Below, in pieces: positions 16,870 to 25,269 of a stretch of 64,000 nucleotides of DNA. The first letter of the stretch is position 1. Every line of letters starts with the position of its first letter. This stretch comes from Acidisarcina polymorpha (GTDB lineage Bacteria > Acidobacteriota > Terriglobia > Terriglobales > Acidobacteriaceae): the NCBI RefSeq assembly GCF_003330725.1, contig NZ_CP030840.1, forward strand, positions 4,898,001-4,962,000, written 5' to 3'. The translations under genes were made by a program, and so were the position numbers. Below the pieces are notes generated by a model. It searched no databases. It worked only from the letters and a program-made list of their open reading frames with translations, and had not been told where the DNA came from.

Positions 16870-17556
16870 ATGAGGATTGGACTCATTGGAAGCGGAAACA
16901 TGGGTCGGGCGCTCGGCGTTAGGCTGGCTCAGAGCGGGCATGAGAACTTCTTTGGTGCGCGAAGCTCAGTTCAAGCAGAAGACGCGGCAAAGCTTGCCGC
17001 CAATAACAGCAAACACGGATCGGTCGATCAAGCTGCTGGTTTTGGAGACGTGCTGATTTGGACCCCTCGAGAGGTGGACGCGACCAGAGTGCTTGACGAC
17101 GGCTCAATTCTGCGCGGCAAGGTCATTGTCGACGTAGATAACCGGAATTATGCGACGGACGTGCGGACCGGTGCGTGGTTCGAAGTGAGTCTCGCTGAAC
17201 GGCTTCAGAATAGTCTTCCAGATGCACAGGTGGTCAAAGCGTTCAACACGATCGCCATGGAAACGTTTGATCGCTCGGCGGAGAGCCTCCGCTCGCAAGG
17301 TGCTCAAACCTTCATTGCGGGACGACAAGCTGAAGCAAAACGGATTGTTGCCGAGATCGCGAGCACATTGGGGTTTGAGGCAATCGATCTCGGGAGCAGC
17401 CCGGCAGCCTTGCGGGCCATAGAGGCTTTGGGAGATATCATCCGGCTGCTCATGATCGAAGAGGGACAGGGCGGCGACGCGCACATAAAGGTGATCAAAC
17501 TAGTGGGACCAACTCTCGGAACCATCGGAACTCGGGAGCACTCTAAGTACGAGTGA
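16870..17556 (+). CDS. NADPH-dependent F420 reductase / NADP oxidoreductase coenzyme F420-dependent family
   Basis: A 228-residue Rossmann protein. MRIGLIGSGNMGRALGVRLA is the dinucleotide loop (residues 1-20) and VVKAFNTIAMETF (near 120) is the conserved KAFNT motif of the family. F420:NADP oxidoreductases share this architecture, but many bacterial members lack F420 and use NADP with unknown substrates; no F420 gene is in the window. The start is at ATG 16870, 17 bp after the upstream SDR; the longer frame upstream is shadow. It is the last gene of the redox operon. Confidence 0.85.
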   Translation: MRIGLIGSGNMGRALGVRLAQSGHENFFGARSSVQAEDAAKLAANNSKHGSVDQAAGFGDVLIWTPREVDATRVLDDGSILRGKVIVDVDNRNYATDVRTGAWFEVSLAERLQNSLPDAQVVKAFNTIAMETFDRSAESLRSQGAQTFIAGRQAEAKRIVAEIASTLGFEAIDLGSSPAALRAIEALGDIIRLLMIEEGQGGDAHIKVIKLVGPTLGTIGTREHSKYE

Positions 17557-17664
17557 ACAGTGATTGGGGAAGGGGCGAGATCAGCCGATCCCACCCTCTT
17601 AGCCAGAAAGCGAGCTCTTGCGATAAGGCTAACGAGCTTTCCATCAGAAGAAGGGTCCAATTTC

Positions 17665-18249
17665 ATGAACAAGAATAGGGTTGAAGCCTTCAGTGATGGC
17701 GTCTTCGCAATCGCGGCCACTTTAGTTATCGTTGAGATTCGCCTCCCCATGTCCGGAGACGTCTGGACGTCGTTGTGGGCGCAACGGGCACAGCTGTTGG
17801 CCTTTGGACTCAGTTTTCTGATCGTCACCATGTACTGGATTGCGCATCACGTCTTCTTTGACTTCATCGCTCGAACCGATCGCACGCTTCTCTGGTTGAA
17901 CAATCTCGGACTTACGCTCATCTCATTCTTGCCCTTCCCGACGATGGTTTTGGGAACACATCCGCTCGACCCCGCTGCCATTTGTCTGTACGGTTCGACG
18001 CTCATTCTCGTCAATCTCTTCAACCTGCTTCTGTGGCGTCACGTCGCCGCTCACGACCATCTCCACAAACCCGAGTTGACTCCAGAACTAGCTGGCCGGG
18101 TGTCACGAATCCACATGGCACCAGTCGCGCTCTACGCTTTGGCCATCCTACTTGCATTTCGAACACCGCAGCTCAGTCTATTATGCGTAGGTGCAGTACC
18201 GGTGTTCTTCATCCTCGCCTCTCCCAAGTTGGATAAACACAAGCTCTGA
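17665..18249 (+). CDS. TMEM175-family potassium channel-like membrane protein (DUF1211)
   Basis: A 194-residue integral membrane protein with about six hydrophobic segments. The N-terminal RVEAFSDGVFAIAATLVIVE is the FSDGVFAIA signature of bacterial TMEM175, a selectivity-filter helix for K+ conduction. The start is at ATG 17665 with GAAGAAGGG upstream; the open frame reaches back to 17560 but is not protein-like. It lies about 110 bp after the F420-type gene on the same strand and may be separate from that operon. The 283 bp that follow carry a small tandem repeat (18460-18497) but no gene. Confidence 0.88.
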   Translation: MNKNRVEAFSDGVFAIAATLVIVEIRLPMSGDVWTSLWAQRAQLLAFGLSFLIVTMYWIAHHVFFDFIARTDRTLLWLNNLGLTLISFLPFPTMVLGTHPLDPAAICLYGSTLILVNLFNLLLWRHVAAHDHLHKPELTPELAGRVSRIHMAPVALYALAILLAFRTPQLSLLCVGAVPVFFILASPKLDKHKL

Positions 18250-18459
18250 TCGAACTGGAAGTTGAAGCATGGCGGCGATCGACGCTCTCCGTCCACATTC
18301 CATGTAGAACAGCGACGCGTGGAAGGGCCGGATCAACAGACCCGATTTAGAATGACAAAGCCTCGCTTTTACGTGACGGCAAGTCGGAGATGTGCGACCA
18401 GTCATTTCGTTTTTGTCATAGAGTGCATGTATACTCTAAGTCAGATTGAGCAACGCGTA

Positions 18460-18497
18460 GGTGCAAGCCGAGCAACCGGGTGCAAGCCGACCAACGT
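18460..18497 (+). repeat. Tandem 19-bp repeat upstream of a TetR gene
   Basis: GGTGCAAGCCGAGCAACCG (18460-18478) is followed directly by GGTGCAAGCCGACCAACGT (18479-18497), 17 of 19 bases equal. A partial third copy (GAGCAACG) precedes them. An inverted repeat AGAGT-N8-ACTCT at 18420-18437 lies further upstream. All are within 120 bp of the TetR start at 18533 and could be regulator-binding sites or a slippage product. Confidence 0.5.
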
Positions 18498-18532
18498 GAC
18501 TGCCGTACTCTAGGGCGGGGAGGGAGACGCCT

Positions 18533-19111
18533 ATGCCGAGACGTTCTGCTTCTGACAAAGCTAAGACACACGAGAAAATTTTGACTCACGCCTCGCGTGA
18601 GTTCCGTGCGCGCGGGAGTTCCGTGGGCATCGCCGACGTGATGAAGGAGATCGGGCTGACTCAGGGTGGCTTTTATCGACACTTTGGAAGCAAGGATGAA
18701 CTGTTTGTCGACGCAATCGCTTTGAGCTTTCGAGAACTTGGAGACAGGCTTGAGCGAGTAGCGGAATCCGTACCGTCTGAGAAGGCTGCCGAAGCGATCA
18801 TCGACGCGTATCTAAGCATGGATCACGTGCGTCATCCGGAAACCTGGTGCGCGTTGGCGTCTCTGGCACCCGATATCGGCCGTATGCCTGTCTCCGTCAG
18901 AAAGCGCATCGATAACGCGACGATGTGGTACATGGAGCGCATGTCCAAGTACATGAAGGGTGCCGACGCTCAAGAAAAGCGTCACAACTTCATTCTGCTG
19001 TTCTCTGGGATGGCCGGGTCGGTTTCGCTCATTCGTTCCCTGGGTGATTCGGGAATGAAAGAACAAGCGCTGACGCTCGCAAGATCGCATTACGTGCGCG
19101 TTTTCGGATAG
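18533..19111 (+). CDS. TetR/AcrR family transcriptional regulator
   Basis: A 192-residue TetR regulator. KAKTHEKILTHASREFRARG, then IADVMKEIGLTQGGFYRHFG, is the HTH (residues 9-55); GGFYRHF in the recognition helix matches the NemR/AcrR-like group controlling electrophile-response genes. A GGAGGGAGA site precedes the ATG. The downstream exported small protein and DinB are on the same strand (38 bp, then overlap) and the DHA2 pump is convergent. A related TetR starts a similar cluster at 31916. Ligand unknown; a xenobiotic or electrophile signal fits the neighbours. Confidence 0.92.
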   Translation: MPRRSASDKAKTHEKILTHASREFRARGSSVGIADVMKEIGLTQGGFYRHFGSKDELFVDAIALSFRELGDRLERVAESVPSEKAAEAIIDAYLSMDHVRHPETWCALASLAPDIGRMPVSVRKRIDNATMWYMERMSKYMKGADAQEKRHNFILLFSGMAGSVSLIRSLGDSGMKEQALTLARSHYVRVFG

Positions 19112-19149
19112 CGATGTCAAAGGATGTTGTTCAGAATAGGAGAGAGATC

Positions 19150-19575
19150 ATGAGAAGCGTTACCATTCGTATGATTGCGCTTGTTGCGCTGACCGCCCCC
19201 TTGATAGCGTTCGCCCAGCAGAGTCCTGTCGCTCAGGCTGTCCAATCCACCCCATTAACGAAAGTGCTTGCCATTGGGCATCTCGTTTCGCCACCTTCGG
19301 GTAACAGCTTCAGCTCAACGATGGATTCGGAAGTTCGGGACACGGTGCGGCTTTACTTAGCGGGCAAGATCGATCAGTGGTACGTACGGAAGGACCAAAA
19401 CGGCGTGGTCTTTGTCCTCAACACAACTTCCTTGGAGGACGCACATCGCCTTTTGGACGGCCTTCCCCTGGTCAAGGCCAATCTCATGCAATTCGACTTG
19501 ATTCCGCTCGGCCCGCTTTCGCCGTTGGGGCTGCTCTTGAAGGACACGCCCTCGCCTGCGGCGCAAACTGAATGA
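19150..19575 (+). CDS. Small exported protein, muconolactone-isomerase/YCII-like fold
   Basis: A 141-residue protein. A signal peptide (MRSVTIRMIALVALTAPLIA, cleavage after AFA) is followed by a beta-alpha-beta ferredoxin-like domain; the motif YVRKDQNGVVFVLNTTSLED, then LMQFDLIPLGPLSPLGLLL, resembles the muconolactone-isomerase-like superfamily found beside DinB genes in soil bacteria. AGGAGAGAG precedes ATG 19150; an ATG 12 codons upstream (19114) is less likely because the leader would be too polar. Its stop overlaps the DinB start by 4 bp (ATGA). The function is not known. Confidence 0.6.
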   Translation: MRSVTIRMIALVALTAPLIAFAQQSPVAQAVQSTPLTKVLAIGHLVSPPSGNSFSSTMDSEVRDTVRLYLAGKIDQWYVRKDQNGVVFVLNTTSLEDAHRLLDGLPLVKANLMQFDLIPLGPLSPLGLLLKDTPSPAAQTE

Positions 19576-20141
19576 ACACCTGCTCGACCGTTCAGGGACC
19601 TTGGTATGCAACGCCGGACGAGATCGCAGAATTGTCAGAGAACCTGAAGCGTGCTCACTTGTCGCTTCTGAGTGCTTTAGAGGGGTTCCCGTCTGCCGAT
19701 TGGGAGCGCGTTGGGACGGATGGCGGCTGGTCAGCAGGTCAGATCGTTGAACATATTTTCCTTGCGCAACGAGTGCTCTGCGAGCAGGTCCACTCACATT
19801 TGCATGATCAGGTTCGTCCTGGGCTGCCGGCCATGATGGAGCAGCAGCGGACAAGGCTTTTTCGATATCTACCGGACGGGGGGAAAGCGGAGGCTGGTAA
19901 GCGATCCACCGCCTTCGAGGGCCTGACGCAAGGTGGAGTAGCTGGCGAGATTTCCGCAGCAGAAGAACAGTTCTCAGACCTGCTCGGAACGGCTGCTGCC
20001 TCTCCCATCAAAGCCATCGGATGGAACAGCCCCTTCTTTGGTGAGCTCAGCGCTCTTTTGTGGCTGCACTACCCGGCACTTCATACGACACGGCACGTTG
20101 CTCAGTTGTCGCGACTGCGTGCGTCTTTAGAAGATCGGTAA
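19572..20141 (+). CDS. DinB family protein (cytoplasmic)
   Basis: A 189-residue four-helix DinB_2-type protein. GGWSAGQIVEHIFLAQRVLC (near 60) and HYPALHTTRHVAQLSRLR (near 165) carry the histidines of the presumed metal site. There is no leader. It is translationally coupled (ATGA overlap) to the exported protein upstream. In some actinobacteria, DinB-fold proteins act as thiol-S-transferases that use bacillithiol or mycothiol in detoxification; here it shares a regulator with a drug pump, which fits a detoxification role but is not shown. Confidence 0.85.
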   Translation: MNTCSTVQGPWYATPDEIAELSENLKRAHLSLLSALEGFPSADWERVGTDGGWSAGQIVEHIFLAQRVLCEQVHSHLHDQVRPGLPAMMEQQRTRLFRYLPDGGKAEAGKRSTAFEGLTQGGVAGEISAAEEQFSDLLGTAAASPIKAIGWNSPFFGELSALLWLHYPALHTTRHVAQLSRLRASLEDR

Positions 20142-20149
20142 ACCTGCGT

Positions 20150-21808
20150 TTAGTGACCGGGGGAGGCATCTGGGTCGATCTTAAAGTTACGGGTGTAGAG
20201 CGCCAGAGGTGCAAGCACTAGCGTGAGCACGCCAATTGCGTAAAAGCAATCCATGTAGGCCAGAATTTGAACTTGAGCATTGAACATGCGCCCAACCATT
20301 GCTGTGGCTTTGTGAGCTGCGTCCACAGGGGATAATCCATGCTGTTGAAGATAGAGCGTAAGACTCTGTACGGTCTCCTGTAAGAGTGTGGAAGACGCCG
20401 GCAGGTTCTCGCCTAGACGGGCTTGGTGAAAATTACTGCGCCTTTCTGCCAGAGTGGTGGCAAACGCAATGCCGAAGCTTCCGCCCCAGTTGCGGAAAAA
20501 GTTCGTGAGGCTCGAAGCCTTGTTGTTCTGGTCAGGTCGAAGCTCGGAATAGGCGATTACGGTAAGGGGAACAAAGAAGAAAGCGTAGCCGAACCCCTGA
20601 AGGGCTCTCGCGAAGGCCCAGTGTCCATAGTCGGTGTCGAGGTTTAGGTGGCTGTAGTAGAGAAACGAATATCCAGCGAATGATATTGCAAGGAACATCA
20701 GATACTTAGGGCGAACAATGCCCTTCTGTACGAGAACGGCTCCAACAGGCGCCAACAGGGTGATGACACCTGCGCCTGGTCCCAGGACCAGTCCGGCGTC
20801 TATCGCTCGATACCCATAGAGACTCTGAAGTATCTGGGGGATAAGCGTTGTGGATGCAAATAGGCCAACGCTGAACAGAAAGAAGAAGACGTTAGAAATC
20901 GCGAAGTTCCGGTTGCCAAGAAGTCGAAAGTCGATCACGGGGTCCTTTTCATTCAACTCCCAAATGACTGCCGTGACGAGGCACGTCAACGCAATCACCA
21001 ACATCGAGCAGATGAACGTGGACCCAAACCAGTCATCGAGTTGGCCGCGGTCGAGCAATACCTCTAACGCGGCAGAGCCTATCGCGATGAGCGCGATTCC
21101 TGTCGCATCGATGTTGAGCTTGCCTTCAGGTGTCCTAGCCGTCTTCCTCTCTTCCGCGAACGAATCCGGATCACGGACAAAGCGATTCGTCATGAACAGT
21201 GAAAGCAATCCGACAGGGATATTGATGAAGAAACACCAACGCCAGTTGAAGTTGTCGGTAATCCATCCCCCAACTACGGGGCCGACCGCTGGCGCTGTGA
21301 CGATAGCGACGGTGTAAAGAGCGAATGCCGACGCCCGCTTTGCGGGTGGAAAAGTGTCGACTAGAATCGCTTGCTCTACCGGAGCGAGTCCGCCACCGCC
21401 AATGCCCTGCAGGATGCGGGCAATAAGCATGATAGGCAGCGTTGGTGCGGTGCCGCAGAGGAGTGAACTCAAGGTGAATAGAACGACGCAGCCCATGTAG
21501 TAGTTCTTGCGGCCAAATACTCTGCTGAGCCATGCGGACATCGGTAGCACAACAGCGTTTGCTACGAGGTACGTCGTCAGGATCCAGGTGGCTTCGTCGA
21601 ACGAACGCCCGAGACCTCCTGCGATATGCGGCAAGGCAACATTCGCAATCGATGTGTCGAGCAGTTCCATAAATGTTGCGATCGTCACGGTGATGGCCAC
21701 AACCCAAGGATTCACCCCCTTCGATATCGACATTCGCGTATTACCGCCGGTCGTCTCCATGCTGGCGCCGTACCTCGTCTTCAATTTGCTAGTTTTTCCT
21801 TGCATCAT
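20150..21808 (-). CDS. DHA2-type MFS drug efflux transporter (EmrB/QacA family)
   Basis: A 552-residue inner-membrane proton antiporter with 14 predicted segments. The first helix reads ATFMELLDTSIANVALPHIA (the D-x-T-I motif of this family), followed by WILTTYLVANAVVLPMSAWL and the motif-A loop SRVFGRKNYY, and motif C (AVGPVVGGWITDNFNWRW). The most upstream ATG (21808) is used; ATG 21760 (METTGGN) is an alternative and no start has a clear ribosome site. It is convergent with the TetR/DinB cluster and divergent from the NmrA genes by 78 bp. No EmrA partner is adjacent. Its closest relative in the window is the broken copy at 33905-34890. Confidence 0.93.
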   Translation of the reverse strand: MMQGKTSKLKTRYGASMETTGGNTRMSISKGVNPWVVAITVTIATFMELLDTSIANVALPHIAGGLGRSFDEATWILTTYLVANAVVLPMSAWLSRVFGRKNYYMGCVVLFTLSSLLCGTAPTLPIMLIARILQGIGGGGLAPVEQAILVDTFPPAKRASAFALYTVAIVTAPAVGPVVGGWITDNFNWRWCFFINIPVGLLSLFMTNRFVRDPDSFAEERKTARTPEGKLNIDATGIALIAIGSAALEVLLDRGQLDDWFGSTFICSMLVIALTCLVTAVIWELNEKDPVIDFRLLGNRNFAISNVFFFLFSVGLFASTTLIPQILQSLYGYRAIDAGLVLGPGAGVITLLAPVGAVLVQKGIVRPKYLMFLAISFAGYSFLYYSHLNLDTDYGHWAFARALQGFGYAFFFVPLTVIAYSELRPDQNNKASSLTNFFRNWGGSFGIAFATTLAERRSNFHQARLGENLPASSTLLQETVQSLTLYLQQHGLSPVDAAHKATAMVGRMFNAQVQILAYMDCFYAIGVLTLVLAPLALYTRNFKIDPDASPGH

Positions 21809-21886
21809 TTAGAGTTCGTACATAATCTAAAAGACTCAGAAATCGGGCGCGACGAATATGCGTTGAATTGGAAAAGGCGAGACAAG

Positions 21887-22975
21887 ATGATAAGGCCGAA
21901 GATTTTAGTAACCGGCTCCACGGGCAAAACGGGCTTTCCAACGGTTGCAGAACTGTGCCGTCTGGGGCATTACGTGCGGGCAGTCGCGCATCGCGAGGAC
22001 GACAGAAGCGCGGCCCTCCGTCAGTTGGGCGCGGAGATTGTCTTAGCTGACCTCTACGACTCGAAGCAGATGGCTTTGGCGATGGCCGGCGTATCCGCGG
22101 CATCCTTCTGTCCGCCCGTGCAGCCGTACATGATCGAGGCCGCCAACGTGTTCGCTGTTGCTGCCCATGATGCAGGCGTCCAGCATATTGTTCAGATGAG
22201 CCAGTGGCTCGCTCACCCTCGTCATCCGTCGATACACTCGCGCCAACTCTGGCTCGTTGAGGAAATCTTGAGAATGCTGCCAGGCTCCACGTATACACTC
22301 GTCAATCCGGGCGTGTTCGCCGACCCTATCCTGCAACTGTTACCCGCTGCAATTCACTTCGGCATGATGCCGAACATCTTCGTCGGTCTGATCAACCCGC
22401 CCGCCTCCAACGAAGACATGGGCCGATGCGTCGCTCATGCGCTGGCGAAGCCTGAGCTGCACGCTGGCATGCGTTATCGCCCAACGGGTCCAGATCTGCT
22501 CAGCATGCAGGACATCGCAGACACTTTCAGTCGCGTCCTGAGCCGCTCCGTCAAGCTGCGTGACATGCCAGCCGAGACATTTCTGAAGGCCGGTCGAGCT
22601 GCCGGAGCTCCCGATTTTGAGGTGAGCAATGTGTATCACTACATTCACGAGTCGCCGCTACATGTGTTTGACACTCACGGGCCTACCGCGGATGTGCAGT
22701 GCCTTACGGGGCGGGCACCTGAAGCCTTCGAAACCATCACACGCCGCTACGCAGCCATGCCGTATGCGCGCAACACATTCTTAAACAAGCTCAAGGCATT
22801 CGCGTCGATGGCAAAGCTGGTCGTCACACCCTCCCTCAATCTTGCGAGGCACGAAAGTGCGATGGAGTACCCCATGCCGCGCACACCGGAACAGTCGGGC
22901 GCGTCCCGGATATGGCATCAGCAGCACGACGACAACAAAGGAAAATACAGCTTCAGAGAAACCACAACGCCTTAG
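21887..22975 (+). CDS. NmrA-like NAD(P)-binding protein (atypical SDR), copy 1
   Basis: A 362-residue atypical SDR. ILVTGSTGKTGFPTVAELCR is the TGxTGxxG dinucleotide loop, and the pattern ADLYD, IEAANVFAVAAHDAGVQHIV belongs to NmrA/HSCARG proteins that bind NAD(P) and often act as redox sensors or NAD(P)H:quinone reductases. It continues with a long C-terminal extension (after about 290). The start is at ATG 21887; the open frame back to 21626 is shadow. It is followed after 24 bp by a paralogue of the same layout, so the pair arose by tandem duplication. Confidence 0.85.
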   Translation: MIRPKILVTGSTGKTGFPTVAELCRLGHYVRAVAHREDDRSAALRQLGAEIVLADLYDSKQMALAMAGVSAASFCPPVQPYMIEAANVFAVAAHDAGVQHIVQMSQWLAHPRHPSIHSRQLWLVEEILRMLPGSTYTLVNPGVFADPILQLLPAAIHFGMMPNIFVGLINPPASNEDMGRCVAHALAKPELHAGMRYRPTGPDLLSMQDIADTFSRVLSRSVKLRDMPAETFLKAGRAAGAPDFEVSNVYHYIHESPLHVFDTHGPTADVQCLTGRAPEAFETITRRYAAMPYARNTFLNKLKAFASMAKLVVTPSLNLARHESAMEYPMPRTPEQSGASRIWHQQHDDNKGKYSFRETTTP

Positions 22976-22999
22976 CGGAAGGACCGCTGGAAGGAATAT

Positions 23000-24133
23000 A
23001 TGACCAAGCCAAAGATTCTTGTAACGGGCGCGACGGGCAAGACCGGGTATGCCCTTGTAGAACAACTCAGAGCGCACGACTGGCCGGTGCGAGCGGTCGC
23101 GAGCCGAATCGATGGGCGCAGTGAAGCTTTGCAAAAGCTCGGGGCTGAGGTTGTTGTGGCCGACATGTACGACCCCGAGCAGATGTACCAGGCAGTGTGT
23201 GGTACGCAGCGGGCATACTACCTCCCGCTGATGCGGCCATACATGATCCAGGCGGCAAATGCTTTTGCCGTGGCGGCACGCGATGCAGGTCTTGAACACG
23301 TCGTTCAGATGAGCCAGTGGACATCCAGCTCGAATCATCCCACGCCGATGACGCGCCAGACATGGCTCATCGACCGTGTCTTTAGATTGATTCCACGCGT
23401 CGCGCACACGATCTTCAATCCGGGAATGTTTGCGGACAATTTCCTGCGAACAATCGACTTCGCAGCACTGCTCGGCGTTTACCCGGTGTTGATGGGCACA
23501 AGCAAAAGCGCGCCAATTTCAAACGATGACATGGCTCGTTGCGCCGCCACGCTGCTCATGCAAGGGCCTGAGAAGCATGCCGGCCGTAGCTACCATCCCA
23601 CCGGGTCGCAGCTGCTCGACGGTCGTGAGATGGCCGGAATCGTCGCGGGGGTCGTTGGACATAAGGTGGTCGCAGTGGACCTGCCGCTCGTTATGTTCCG
23701 CAAGGTTGCAAGGATGCAGCGCATTGATCCCTACCAGATCGCTCTGCTGGTGCGCTATGTCGAGGACAACAAACAAGGCACGTTTTCGTTTGAGGGCGGC
23801 GTGACGGACGTTATGCGCGAGCTGACGGGCAAACCCGCTGAGACGTTTGCTATAACTGCGGCCAGGTATGCGAGCGAGCCTTTTGCAAAGCAAACGATCG
23901 GGAACCGGCTCCGAGCATTGTGGAACTTTGCAATTACGCCGTTCTACCCGGCTTACGACCTCGACGGATACCTTCGCAAGTTACACGTTCCGGTGCCTGC
24001 ACAAACGCTGCACTGCATGCAGGACCCGCAGTGGCGCGATGCGCACGCCGCCCAGATGCAGACGTCGATAGATAGATCGCGGAACGTCGTGGAAGTTCCG
24101 AATGAAACTTTGCCCCACTTCACACGCGCCTAG
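23000..24133 (+). CDS. NmrA-like NAD(P)-binding protein (atypical SDR), copy 2
   Basis: A 377-residue paralogue of the previous gene. KILVTGATGKTGYALVEQLR, ADMYDPEQMYQAV, VFRLIPRVAHTIFNPGMFAD and NEDM/SNDD-type lines follow in the same order as in copy 1, with lower identity at the C-terminus. Like copy 1 it has no Tyr-x-x-x-Lys in the SDR position, which is common in NmrA proteins. A GGAAGGA site precedes the ATG. A methyltransferase follows 23 bp later, so the three genes form one transcription unit. Confidence 0.87.
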   Translation: MTKPKILVTGATGKTGYALVEQLRAHDWPVRAVASRIDGRSEALQKLGAEVVVADMYDPEQMYQAVCGTQRAYYLPLMRPYMIQAANAFAVAARDAGLEHVVQMSQWTSSSNHPTPMTRQTWLIDRVFRLIPRVAHTIFNPGMFADNFLRTIDFAALLGVYPVLMGTSKSAPISNDDMARCAATLLMQGPEKHAGRSYHPTGSQLLDGREMAGIVAGVVGHKVVAVDLPLVMFRKVARMQRIDPYQIALLVRYVEDNKQGTFSFEGGVTDVMRELTGKPAETFAITAARYASEPFAKQTIGNRLRALWNFAITPFYPAYDLDGYLRKLHVPVPAQTLHCMQDPQWRDAHAAQMQTSIDRSRNVVEVPNETLPHFTRA

Positions 24134-24156
24134 GCGCTCAAACGAAGGAGAGACCG

Positions 24157-25005
24157 ATGCAGGAAGCTAACTTGGAAGCAAGTCGGGATCAGTTCGCAGC
24201 ATTCAAAGCCAACCAGAAGGAAGTGTGGGCTGGATTTGGTGTCAACGAAGGTTTTACAACGGTCCCCGCCGGTGAGCTTGTGGCATTTGCCGGGGTGAAG
24301 CGTGGCGAGCGTGTTTTGGACGTGGGTTGCGGAACAGGTGTAGTGGCCGTCACCGCTGCGCGTGCTGGCGCACACGTGACAGGTTTGGACCTGACGCCCG
24401 TGTTGCTGGACCGTGCGAGGGAAAACGCAAGCATCGCCGGAGTCGAGGTGGAATTCGTCGAAGGCGATGCTGAGCGTCTACCTTTTCCCGATACCAGCTT
24501 CGACGTCGTCCTAAGCCAGCTTGGACACATGTTCGCTCCCCGACCCGACATTGCGCTTGCGGAAATGTTGCGTGTTCTAAAGCCCGGTGGACGTATTGCG
24601 TTCACCACCTGGCCCCCCGAACATGTGACCGGGCAGCTCTTTATGATGATGGCGGCTCAAATGCCCGCTCCACCGGAAGGTTCTCCTAGGCCTAGTCCCC
24701 CAGTCCTCTGGGGTGATCCTAACGTTATCCGGCAGCGACTCGGCCAGAGCGTTAGCGACTTGCGCTTCAGCCGGGGAGCGATGATCGCGCCCGCACTCAG
24801 CCCCAGGCATGTGCAGATGGGTGTGGAGGCGAGTTTTGGTCCGCTAAAGACCATGCTCGCAAAGCTCGACATTGCCGCGCCGGAACGTGCTGCCCAAATT
24901 CGTGAACAAATTGTTGAGCTAGTGCGACAGAACATGGAAGGAAACATCCTTCGGCAGCACTTCCTCATGACGGCGGCAATCAAGAGGGCGGAGCCCGATG
25001 CATGA
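24157..25005 (+). CDS. Class I SAM-dependent methyltransferase
   Basis: A 282-residue methyltransferase of the Methyltransf_11/UbiE-like group. VLDVGCGTGVVAVTAARAGA is motif I (near residue 52), LDLTPVLLDRAREN follows, and VEGDAERLPFPDTSFDVVLS is the motif II/III region. It has a long C-terminal helical part that would hold the substrate. A GGAGAG site precedes the ATG; the gene follows the two NmrA genes on the same strand. The substrate is not determined. Its stop overlaps a 41-codon ORF. Confidence 0.88.
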   Translation: MQEANLEASRDQFAAFKANQKEVWAGFGVNEGFTTVPAGELVAFAGVKRGERVLDVGCGTGVVAVTAARAGAHVTGLDLTPVLLDRARENASIAGVEVEFVEGDAERLPFPDTSFDVVLSQLGHMFAPRPDIALAEMLRVLKPGGRIAFTTWPPEHVTGQLFMMMAAQMPAPPEGSPRPSPPVLWGDPNVIRQRLGQSVSDLRFSRGAMIAPALSPRHVQMGVEASFGPLKTMLAKLDIAAPERAAQIREQIVELVRQNMEGNILRQHFLMTAAIKRAEPDA

Positions 25006-25123
25006 CCCGGTAATGTTTATTCTTCAGGCACTCGTCAGCTTTGCTAGTGCCGTTGCGCTGGTGGTGCGCCACCCCGCCTCATTCCAGGTTCCGGATTATG
25101 ACTTTCTCCGTGCTTTCAAATAG
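24998..25123 (+). CDS. Possible 41-residue hydrophobic peptide
   Basis: An ORF starting at ATG 24998, overlapping the methyltransferase stop by 8 bp. It encodes a 41-residue peptide with a hydrophobic core (MFILQALVSFASAVALVV), possibly a membrane segment. There is no homologue I know and no clear ribosome site, so it could be chance. It lies in the gap between the methyltransferase and the broken membrane gene. Confidence 0.25.
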   Translation: MHDPVMFILQALVSFASAVALVVRHPASFQVPDYDFLRAFK

Positions 25124-25192
25124 TCCCACGGTAAGCTTGCCGACGATCGTGACCGCTGGTCACGATTAGAGGAACGGATGAGAATCCGACCC

Positions 25193-25237
25193 TGTCAAGC
25201 TATCGCGACGCAAACTACACGTCGAGATAGCTTGACA
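25193..25237. promoter_or_regulatory. Long stem-loop (18-bp arms) upstream of the broken membrane gene
   Basis: TGTCAAGCTATCGCGACG (25193-25210) pairs with the reverse complement of 25220-25237, 17 of 18 positions matching, around a nine-base loop CAAACTACA. No T-run follows, so it is not a standard terminator. It lies 33 bp before ATG 25270 and could be a protein-binding palindrome or an RNA structure in the leader. Confidence 0.55.
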
Positions 25238-25269
25238 AGGAAGAGAGCTACCAAGACCGAGACACACAT

